Shown in pieces: positions 57,331 to 64,000 of a stretch of 64,000 nucleotides of DNA. The notes beneath the pieces are model-generated. The model saw only the letters and a program-made list of their open reading frames with translations, was not told where the DNA came from and searched no databases. Origin of the DNA: Methanosphaerula palustris E1-9c. Its GTDB lineage: Archaea; Halobacteriota; Methanomicrobia; Methanomicrobiales; Methanospirillaceae. How positions within the stretch are numbered: position 1 is the first letter of the stretch; each line of letters opens with the position of its first letter. The position numbers and the translations under genes are program-made. The stretch spans positions 744,001 through 808,000 of the forward strand of contig NC_011832.1 in NCBI RefSeq assembly GCF_000021965.1, read 5' to 3'.

Positions 57331-57733
57331 ATGCCCGACTTTCCTCTCTTTTTTTTGATTACTGTCGTGTATCACCACAGTCCTTTTCATATGATCCGGA
57401 AGAAGATCATCATTGATTTTTATCATTGGTGGAACCCAGCGATGGAGATACTCTGATGTTTTGGATCTCTCTCATTTTCGTCATGCTTGGTAATTGAAGA
57501 GAAGGAAATGGTTCTCTTCCCTTGTCGGTGCAGCCTCCCAGAATCATCGGTTACATATCAGAAGAGAAGAAATATCGGAATTTCTTAGAGGAGAGATGTA
57601 TCGACACCACGTCAGCGTATCTTGGAAGGGTCAGTCCCAGTCAGGAAGAATAGAATGGTGTGGATCTTCGACAAGACCCCAGCAGAAATGTTCACGTAAA
57701 AAAAGAGTATAATATGAGAAAAATTGAGTATTA
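57331..57733. other. intergenic, T-run terminator and no gene
   Basis: A run of eight T at 57349-57356 directly after aglB is a likely archaeal terminator. The remaining sequence has only short unsupported frames. Confidence 0.5.
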
Positions 57734-58198
57734 CTATCCGACCACGGTCGGGTAGCCGGCATCCTTCCATTTACCAATGCCGCCCTTCATATTATAGATC
57801 TGAGTATAACCGAGGTCCTGCATGATCTTGGCCGCTGTGGTGCTCCGCGTCCCGCTCTGGCAATAGACCAGGTAGGTCTTTGACATATCCATCCCCTTGC
57901 TCTTCATCTGGTCGCGGAAGACTCCAGCAGTGACGTCACGGTTGATCGCCCCGCTGATATGTTCTGCCTGGAACTCGGCCTGCGTCCTGACATCGAGGAT
58001 TACCAGCTGATCGCTGTTGCTGTTCTGCTGTATCAGGGCGCTGGCCTCCTGGGGGGTGATATCGCGGATCGTTGAATTCTGGGAACTGTTCGCATCTTGT
58101 GAGGTGGTGCCCTGCAGTGCAGTACACCCGGCAAGGGCCACCACCACACCGATGAGGACAAGCACCAGGATCATTGAAAGTGCCGGCCTGGTCTTCAT
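57734..58198 (-). CDS. exported rhodanese-domain lipoprotein
   Basis: A 154-residue protein. The signal MILVLVLIGVVVALAGC has a lipobox at about residues 21-24. A short linker leads to one rhodanese domain: ITPQEASALIQQN, VILDVRTQAEFQAEHISGAI, and the active loop YLVYCQSGTRSTTAA with the catalytic cysteine, then NMKGGIGKWKDAGYP. It would handle sulfane sulfur outside the cell or act as a binding domain. Confidence 0.9.
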   Translation of the reverse strand: MKTRPALSMILVLVLIGVVVALAGCTALQGTTSQDANSSQNSTIRDITPQEASALIQQNSNSDQLVILDVRTQAEFQAEHISGAINRDVTAGVFRDQMKSKGMDMSKTYLVYCQSGTRSTTAAKIMQDLGYTQIYNMKGGIGKWKDAGYPTVVG

Positions 58199-58309
58199 TG
58201 TATCAGTAGTAGTCTATCACCTGTTCACATAAGTCATTTATCTGTCGAGGATCGCTGAAGAGATCCCTTAAATACAGGCGTCACCCCCTATAGATCAGGG
58301 TGAAATAAC

Positions 58310-58873
58310 GTGGATATCATCTCAATTGTTATCATTGCAGTCATTCTCCTGATCATCATCGGGCTTGTCCTGTATGTGGTCGGGATCTATAACCGGTTCT
58401 TCAATCTGAAGAACTCGGCCGAAGCGACGCTTGGACAGATCCGGGTCGCGATGAAGAAACGGCTCGATATGATCGAGCAGCTGCTCGGCTCAGTGAAGAG
58501 TTATGCGGCGTTTGAGAAGGATACGCTCGAGAAGGTGACCGGTCTCCGGGCCAGTGTCCTGAAGGCTTCTCCAGGGGAACTGAACGCCATCGAGCAGCAG
58601 TCCCGCTCCTTACTCGGCAGCCTCTATGCAGTCGCAGAGAACTATCCTGACCTGAAGACGTCGACGACGGTGCAGGAACTGATGAGTGCGATCAAAGGGG
58701 TGGAGGATGAGATCGCCCGGCAGCGGTACACCTATAACAATATCGCCCAGCAGTTGAACACGATGACCGACACGATCCCCTCCAACATCGTCGCACGGAT
58801 GATTGGGATGCAGAAACTTGAGTATCTGCAGTTCGAAGAGGCCATTGAGAAGGCACCGAAGATTGAGTTCTAG
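58310..58873 (+). CDS. lemA: LemA family protein
   Basis: A 187-residue protein with an N-terminal membrane helix ([20 protein letters not shown]) and the LemA helical core: [75 protein letters not shown]. The GTG start follows a TATA-like CCCTTAAATAC near 58266-58276. It is paired with the DUF2207 gene nine bases downstream, a widespread partnership of unknown but envelope-related role. Confidence 0.93.
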   Translation: MDIISIVIIAVILLIIIGLVLYVVGIYNRFFNLKNSAEATLGQIRVAMKKRLDMIEQLLGSVKSYAAFEKDTLEKVTGLRASVLKASPGELNAIEQQSRSLLGSLYAVAENYPDLKTSTTVQELMSAIKGVEDEIARQRYTYNNIAQQLNTMTDTIPSNIVARMIGMQKLEYLQFEEAIEKAPKIEF

Positions 58874-58882
58874 ACGGGGCTT

Positions 58883-60733
58883 GTGGTGAGTGAAACACGG
58901 CAGCTCGTGGTCCTCCTGGCGATCACCCTTCTCATCGGGTGTGCTGCCCTCGGGATCACGACATATCTCCCTCAGATGACCGAGGGAAACCTGGTTGTCG
59001 ATCAGTACAGTGCAGTCTACTCTCCCAACGGGACACTCGTCGAGGAGTACACCTACCAGGTCAAAACATCGGGTTCCTACCGGATGCTCTATCGTGACTT
59101 TGACGATCAGTTGACCACTGTTCTGACCAATACGTCACATATTCAGTTCGTGGGGATGAAGGGGCCGGCCGGGTTGACCGGGTATGTCAGGGACGCCTCC
59201 GGCACGGTGACTCTGTATGATCCGGATACCGGGGCAGCGATCTCGTCGGCTCCCGGAAGTGGACTGATCGCTTCGCTTGCAGAGAAGAACGAGGTCGGGA
59301 TCTTCAACCCCCAGTACTTTTCGGCCGGCACCTACACCGTACAGTTTGTCTATTCGGTAATGCCGCCGGTGGAGTATGATGCATCGGCGGTGCATATCAA
59401 CCTGAAACTCGCCCGCCTGCACATCCCATACCGGAACGTGGCGATCACGCTCCCTTCGGACCAGGTCCAGCATGTCTATGCCTACCCGCCAGGACTCAAG
59501 GAGTCGCAGTCCGGATCGACGATCAATCTGGTCGGTTCGGCGGGCAAGGACGAGACGATCGCCGTCGAACTCCTGCTGAATCGGGACGCCCTCTCGACAG
59601 TGACTGGGATCCCATCGGTGGTGGAAGATGTATCTGGAAAGGCTGCGAGTGCGAGTTTCTGGTACAACGTCCCGTACACCCTCTCGCTCGTGCTGAAGGT
59701 AGTGGGTGGAGCGATGGTGCTCCTGATGCCGCTGCTGTTGCTGCTGATTTACCGCAGGTTCGGGCGGGAGAAGGTCTTCACCGTCCCTGAATACCTGAGC
59801 ACAACGCCGAACAATACGATCAAGCCCTGGGCGGTGAACCTGCTCTTCAACAAGAACGCCGGTTCGTTCGATCAGGACGGATTCTATGCGACCCTGCTCG
59901 ACCTCCACCGGAGAAAGATGGTGCATATCACCGAGCATCCGGATGAGAAGGCCAGCGGCGACGGTGGGGTGAAGATCGAGGTGCTGCAGAGCACTGCAGA
60001 TGACAACTACGAACAGCGGGTGCTCAATTACTTGAATTTTGTGGGGGTCGACGGCGTGGTCGAGACCGGCCGAATCGCCACGATGGCTGAGCAGGCGAAG
60101 AAGGACACGAACCTGGCTGGGACCGTGGTAAAGTTCCAGACCGAGCTGACCAGCATCACCTCCTATGCCGATGCCAGGACCTTGAACCGGTATGTCGCAG
60201 ACGGAAAGGTACATGTTCTCCCGCTGGCCCTGGTGGCCGCGGTGCTGGCTGCAGTGATCGTCGCCGTGATGGTCCTGCTCCCGCAGGGGCAGTCGCTGAT
60301 GGTGATCCCCCTCTTTCTCTGGCTGGTCGTGCTGGCGCAGGCCGGCATTGCACTGGCCACGCCGGCCACTCTCTTTGGGACCTGGAAGGCGGATACCTAC
60401 AAGGAGAAACTTGAATGGGATGCCTTCCGGCACTTCCTCTCAGATCTTGCGATGATCAAGCAGTACTCGCCTGCTGATCTCTCGATGTGGGGCGAGTGGC
60501 TGGTCTACGGGACGGCCCTTGGTGTCGGCGACCGTGTCGCGGCGGCGATGAAGGATCTGAAGATCTCGATCCCCAACGACGATATCGCTCCGTTCCATCT
60601 GAATATGGCCTTTGCACCGATCATCTTCTTCGCACCCCCCAGCCAGGGTTCTGGCGGAGGATTCGGCGGTTTTGGTGGCGGTGGCTTCGGCGGTGGTGGC
60701 GGATTCGGCGGCGGTGGCGCTGGAGGCCGATGA
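58883..60733 (+). CDS. DUF2207 membrane protein
   Basis: A 616-residue protein: signal/anchor helix (QLVVLLAITLLIGCAALGIT), a large exported beta-rich domain (residues about 35-260), and a helix VVGGAMVLLMPLLLLLIYRR. A cytoplasmic segment with winged-helix character (FDQDGFYATLLDLHRRKMV) follows, then two more helices and a Gly/Phe-rich tail (GGGFGGFGGGGF). This is the standard DUF2207 architecture, usually found with LemA as here. GTG start at 58883 or 58886. Confidence 0.92.
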   Translation: MVSETRQLVVLLAITLLIGCAALGITTYLPQMTEGNLVVDQYSAVYSPNGTLVEEYTYQVKTSGSYRMLYRDFDDQLTTVLTNTSHIQFVGMKGPAGLTGYVRDASGTVTLYDPDTGAAISSAPGSGLIASLAEKNEVGIFNPQYFSAGTYTVQFVYSVMPPVEYDASAVHINLKLARLHIPYRNVAITLPSDQVQHVYAYPPGLKESQSGSTINLVGSAGKDETIAVELLLNRDALSTVTGIPSVVEDVSGKAASASFWYNVPYTLSLVLKVVGGAMVLLMPLLLLLIYRRFGREKVFTVPEYLSTTPNNTIKPWAVNLLFNKNAGSFDQDGFYATLLDLHRRKMVHITEHPDEKASGDGGVKIEVLQSTADDNYEQRVLNYLNFVGVDGVVETGRIATMAEQAKKDTNLAGTVVKFQTELTSITSYADARTLNRYVADGKVHVLPLALVAAVLAAVIVAVMVLLPQGQSLMVIPLFLWLVVLAQAGIALATPATLFGTWKADTYKEKLEWDAFRHFLSDLAMIKQYSPADLSMWGEWLVYGTALGVGDRVAAAMKDLKISIPNDDIAPFHLNMAFAPIIFFAPPSQGSGGGFGGFGGGGFGGGGGFGGGGAGGR

Positions 60734-60808
60734 AGACCTCCCTTCCATCCCCGATTTTTTAACGAATTAAAAAAAGATTTTTATGAGATCTTCTGCCTTC
60801 TTCTCTGA

Positions 60809-61684
60809 TCACTTGAAGTATGGTTCGCGCTGCATCACTGCTTTGGAGAAACACGCTTTGAGTTCTTCTCCATGAAGCCCGCGGATATCGATCAGATTGT
60901 CATTCCTGAGCAGACACGGTTTCAACTTCCCGTCCGAGGTCAGACGGAGGCGGTTGCAGAACGAACAGAACTCGGTGTTATGGAGCGGCCGAACCACCTC
61001 GACTTCGGCACCGTCGATCAGATACTTCTTCCGATGGTGCATCCGCCGCGTAACCACCTCGTCGGCCTTGCCGGCGATCAGTTCTTCGAGCCCTTTTACA
61101 TCTCCATGGTACGGACAGTTCCGGAACTCCATCAGTTCGATCAGTTGCAGGATCAGGTTCTTGTCTCCCCTGACAAAGTCGATGAACGAGTCGATCTCAT
61201 CCTCATTGATATTCTCGAGCACGACCATGTTCAGCTTCACCGGGGTCAGCCCGGCGTCGACCGCCGCCTCGATCCCTGCAAATACATCCGACAGGCAGTC
61301 CTTTCCGGTGATCTGCTTATAGCGTTCCGGGATCATTGTATCAAGGCTGATGTTCGCCCGGGAAAGGCCAGCATCGTGCAGGTCGTAGGCCTTATCGGCC
61401 AGATGCGTCGCATTGGTGGTGATGGAGGTCTCGATTCCGGACGGTACTGCCTGGATGATCGAGGTCAGATCCTCTCTGAGCAGCGGCTCTCCCCCGGTGA
61501 ACTTTACACTTCGGACTCCGAAATCTGTTGCAACCCGGATAATCTCACCGATCTCCTCTGCAGAGAGTTGAACTGAGGGATTCACCTCACCCTCTGCATG
61601 ACAGTAGATGCAGTTCAGATCGCAGGCCTGGGTCAGGCTGACCCGAAGGTTCGTGACCGGTCTATTGAATGTGTCCCTCAACAT
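60809..61684 (-). CDS. moaA: GTP 3',8-cyclase MoaA (molybdenum cofactor synthesis)
   Basis: A 291-residue radical SAM enzyme with the CDLNCIYCHAEGE cluster (CxxxCxxC), VKFTGGEPLLREDL, and NISLDTMIPERYKQITG. The C-terminal second cluster region is CSFCNRLRLTSDGKLKPCLL. It converts GTP to 3',8-cyclo-dihydro-GTP, the first step of molybdopterin/tungstopterin synthesis needed by formylmethanofuran and formate dehydrogenases. The ATG at 61684 (MLRDTFNRP) is chosen; the frame stays open ten codons upstream. It overlaps rlmE by 23 bases. Confidence 0.94.
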   Translation of the reverse strand: MLRDTFNRPVTNLRVSLTQACDLNCIYCHAEGEVNPSVQLSAEEIGEIIRVATDFGVRSVKFTGGEPLLREDLTSIIQAVPSGIETSITTNATHLADKAYDLHDAGLSRANISLDTMIPERYKQITGKDCLSDVFAGIEAAVDAGLTPVKLNMVVLENINEDEIDSFIDFVRGDKNLILQLIELMEFRNCPYHGDVKGLEELIAGKADEVVTRRMHHRKKYLIDGAEVEVVRPLHNTEFCSFCNRLRLTSDGKLKPCLLRNDNLIDIRGLHGEELKACFSKAVMQREPYFK

Positions 61685-62273
61685 CTCCTGAACTCCCGAT
61701 AAAGTTCTTTGCAACGATATAGATCTCTGTGGACCCGCGCCTGGTCGATTTGGTATGGAAGGTCTTTACTACGTAGAAGTGTTTTTTGACCTCTTCAAGG
61801 AGTTCATGGAACATCTCTCCCTGGAAGGACTTCATCGCCATATTGCCGCCCTGCTTCATGGTCCTGGCCGCGAACATCAGCGCATCCTCCCCGAGACCTA
61901 TCGCTCGTGCCTGGTCGTAGCACTTGTGCCCGCTCAGCTTCGGAGAGGCATCACAGAGCACCACGTTCACAACCCCGACCAGGTCCTTCACCTGTTGCTG
62001 GACCTCTGATGTGGTCAGATCCCCGACAACTGTCATGACCCCATCGATCGAGGGTATCGGGTTGAGGTCCACCCCCAGCACCTTCCCTTTGGTCAGCGTC
62101 CGCTCGACCTGCAACCAGGATCCTGGTGCAGCCCCGAGGTCGACGATATTGTCATCTTCTCTGATGATCGAGAACCGTTCCTGGATCTCCTGGAGTTTGT
62201 ATGCTGCCCTGGACCGGAACCCCTCGTTCATCGCTCTTCGATAGACTTTGTCTTTTCCCCACTGTGAACCCAT
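61662..62273 (-). CDS. rlmE: 23S rRNA (uridine-2'-O-)methyltransferase RlmE/FtsJ
   Basis: A 203-residue RrmJ-type methyltransferase. FRSRAAYKLQEIQERF holds the catalytic lysine, VDLGAAPGSWLQV is the SAM motif, VLCDASPKLSGHKCYD carries the catalytic aspartate, and MKSFQGEMFHELLEEVKKHF and TKSTRRGSTEIYIVA close the fold. It methylates a ribose in the peptidyl-transferase centre. The ATG at 62273 (MGSQWGKDKVYRRA) matches the usual N-terminus; the frame's first ATG at 62333 adds 20 unlikely residues. Confidence 0.94.
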   Translation of the reverse strand: MGSQWGKDKVYRRAMNEGFRSRAAYKLQEIQERFSIIREDDNIVDLGAAPGSWLQVERTLTKGKVLGVDLNPIPSIDGVMTVVGDLTTSEVQQQVKDLVGVVNVVLCDASPKLSGHKCYDQARAIGLGEDALMFAARTMKQGGNMAMKSFQGEMFHELLEEVKKHFYVVKTFHTKSTRRGSTEIYIVAKNFIGSSGDVEGHIQ

Positions 62274-62579
62274 ATTGACTGACCTCAACCTCTGTCTTTT
62301 TCCAGAGTTGATACAGAACGGAGGTATTGTCAAAGCCCGACGATTGTCATCTCATTCGGGCTTCTTCAACAGTGGTGAGCGCAACGCCATGTATCGTGCA
62401 CGCACAGATTTTCATCTGGTATTTGTACACGTTTTTGATACACGTCTCATTTCGATCCGGTCAAAAAATGCTCGCGCATTGCCTGATTTGTCTGAAATGT
62501 TGCGTTAACCACAATATTTTCTCCGATATTATTAAAACTATGATTATATAGTTTATAATAGAGTTTGTTAAGGGAGTTC

Positions 62580-63326
62580 ATGATGTTGGATGCTACTATA
62601 GATGCAGACGTCTTCAGAGAGTCGGTGGATGCGATCGCAGCGCTGGTGACCGAATGCCGCCTGCATGCCACAGAGCAGGGACTGCGGACCAGGACTGTCG
62701 ACACGGCGAATGTTGCGATGATCTCGCTTGAGCTGGATAAGGATGTCTTCGAGTCATATCAGGCCACCTCCAGCGAGATGGGCATCGATATTGTGAAGAT
62801 CAAGAATGTCCTCTCGATGATGGGCAAGGGGGATCCGGTTCACCTTGCGCTTGCAGAGGAGAGCAGGAAACTGGAGGTCAGTTTCCAGAGTTATCAGTAT
62901 TCGATCACCCTGCTCGACACCAATACCATACGCAAGGACCCGAACGCCCCGACGATCGAACTGCCCGGCAAGGTGGTAATATCCGGGGCGGCGCTCAGTG
63001 CAGCAATCAAAGCCGCCTCAGTGGTATCGGACAAGATTGCACTTGGGATCGACCCTGAAAAGGGGATCTTCTATATGGAGGCTGAGGGGGATACCGATCA
63101 TATCCGGCTCGAACTCGGGGATGACAAACTGATCTCTCTGGTGCCGGTGCAGGCCCGCTCGCTCTTCTCGCTCGATTATCTGAAAGATATGGGCAAGACG
63201 ATGAGCAAGGCCGAGAAGGTCGAGATCAGCCTCGGCATCGACCACCCCGTGGAGTTCACCTTCGATATTGCGGACGGCAAAGGGCACGTGATGTACCTGC
63301 TCGCCCCCCGTATCGAGGCAGACTGA
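62580..63326 (+). CDS. pcn: DNA polymerase sliding clamp (PCNA)
   Basis: A 247-248-residue clamp: MLDATIDADVFRESVDAIAA, TVDTANVAMISLELDKDVFE, KIKNVLSMMGKGDPVHLALA, and a C-terminal FDIADGKGHVMYLLAPRIEAD that packs against client PIP motifs. AAGGGAG six bases upstream supports the ATG at 62580 or 62583. Preceding TATATA at 62545-62550 and TTTATAATA at 62552-62560 are candidate TATA boxes. The primase gene follows after one base, so replication genes are co-transcribed. Confidence 0.96.
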   Translation: MMLDATIDADVFRESVDAIAALVTECRLHATEQGLRTRTVDTANVAMISLELDKDVFESYQATSSEMGIDIVKIKNVLSMMGKGDPVHLALAEESRKLEVSFQSYQYSITLLDTNTIRKDPNAPTIELPGKVVISGAALSAAIKAASVVSDKIALGIDPEKGIFYMEAEGDTDHIRLELGDDKLISLVPVQARSLFSLDYLKDMGKTMSKAEKVEISLGIDHPVEFTFDIADGKGHVMYLLAPRIEAD

Positions 63327-63327
63327 T

Positions 63328-64000
63328 ATGCAGGTCCGGCTCGATATCAAGGACCTTGCACGATACCCATTTTTAAAAGAATCACAGCAGTATGTCGGGA
63401 CGCAATCGGAGTCCCTCGACCAGTTTCTCGCCGGCAGCCAGGGGGGACTGGCGCTGGGGAAGGCCGCTGACCGGGTGAACCTGGCCATCACTTTTCGCAG
63501 ATCAAAGGATGAAGGAGAGAAACGTCCTGAGGTCCCTGCGGACGATATCCATGTGAAACTTGAGATCTTCAGTTACGGGCTCGCACGGGTGCTGGTCTCC
63601 TGCATGAAGGACCGGACGCTGATCGACCGGCTGGCGAGGTATGAGGCACGGCGCGCCGCCCAGTTCCTGGCTGATGAAGATCCTGATAAGAAGGCCTACG
63701 TCGCAGAGAGCCTGGGGATGGATCTCAATGAGGCCCGGATGCCGCTGGTCGCCTACGTCGACCTGGTCGCGCCGCTCCGGGACGAACGGTGGCGCCTGGT
63801 GAACCGTTCGGTGCATTCCGGGTCGGTCCTCCTCAGGGGTGATGATGAACAGAGGGAGATCGATGAACTGCTGGCCGAACGGATCCGCGTGGTGCTGCTC
63901 AGACAACTTCCGCTTCAGGTTCCGCCTTCGGTCTGTGAACAGGTCAGGCCGATCACCGAGCACCTGAACGCCACCTACCAGCAGCAGATGCTGCGGGACC
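63328..64000 (+). CDS. priL: DNA primase large subunit PriL (partial, 3' end outside window)
   Basis: About 224 N-terminal residues are visible. The protein opens MQVRLDIKDLARYPFLKES and then has DQFLAGSQGG, a helical block FSYGLARVLVSCMKDRTLID, RRAAQFLADE, and LVAYVDLVAPLRDERWRLVN followed by a basic SVHSGSVLL. These fit the N-terminal region of archaeal PriL, which regulates the PriS catalytic subunit. The Fe-S cluster domain is beyond the right edge. It begins one base after the pcn stop. Confidence 0.88.
   Translation, partial: MQVRLDIKDLARYPFLKESQQYVGTQSESLDQFLAGSQGGLALGKAADRVNLAITFRRSKDEGEKRPEVPADDIHVKLEIFSYGLARVLVSCMKDRTLIDRLARYEARRAAQFLADEDPDKKAYVAESLGMDLNEARMPLVAYVDLVAPLRDERWRLVNRSVHSGSVLLRGDDEQREIDELLAERIRVVLLRQLPLQVPPSVCEQVRPITEHLNATYQQQMLRD

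Overview
The window is a stretch of a euryarchaeal methanogen chromosome, most likely from the order Methanomicrobiales. The evidence is archaeal-type rRNA genes, TATA-box promoters, two coenzyme F420 ligase (CofE) homologues, a coenzyme F430-type amidase (CfbB-like), AglB oligosaccharyltransferase, a proteasome beta subunit, an archaeal KH/beta-CASP nuclease, PCNA and the archaeal primase large subunit. Order-level placement is inference from gene content; I could not run any search.

1-9.1 kb is housekeeping. A minus-strand cluster runs glyA-folD-folP-cofE paralogue, with overlapping ends, towards a partial cfbB-like gene. It looks like a one-carbon/pterin operon. Divergent from it are a small coiled-coil protein, smc and scpA, the last two overlapping. 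9.5-15.3 kb is an rRNA operon. It has several tandem promoters with a repeated 26-base element, then 16S, a spacer tRNA, 23S, tRNA-Cys and two diverged 5S genes. The spacer tRNA has an alanine-type G3-U70 pair but a UGU anticodon. Long processing stems flank 16S and 23S.

15.3-21.3 kb is sparse and decaying: small membrane proteins and lipoproteins, a PAP2-like membrane protein, and frameshifted remnants of a 4Fe-4S (QueG-like) protein and a metallo-beta-lactamase-fold protein. 21.3-28.5 kb holds a secreted NHL/CBM6/PKD protein, then a divergent module. One arm is an ABC exporter with a NEW3/PEGA membrane protein; the other is a secreted protein with a membrane-anchored tandem winged-helix regulator. 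The two promoters share a 17-base element just upstream of each TATA box.

28.5-38.6 kb is the main accessory region. Its most striking gene encodes an approximately 311-residue protein that is about one third methionine and one tenth cysteine, built from 24-residue repeats. A perfect 8+1+8 inverted repeat lies 13 bases before its start codon. Next come a triple-Cache lipoprotein with two decayed copies of itself on either side, an HdeD-like protein, an AT-rich Gabija-type defence pair (OLD-family GajA, UvrD-type GajB with a Cys/His-rich N-terminus), and a broken methyltransferase.

38.6-48.2 kb carries a lipoprotein M3 peptidase, a repeat lipoprotein, an HdrE/HdrD-like membrane electron-transfer pair, a glycerol dehydrogenase, an NTF2-like protein, a reading frame interrupted by one in-frame TGA, a membrane-anchored protein and an MFS transporter. 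48.2-64 kb returns to the core genome: aCPSF1 with psmB, CBS and Usp proteins, an amidohydrolase, an unlisted 53-residue Sec61-beta, cofE, aglB, a rhodanese lipoprotein, lemA with DUF2207, moaA with rlmE, and pcn with priL.
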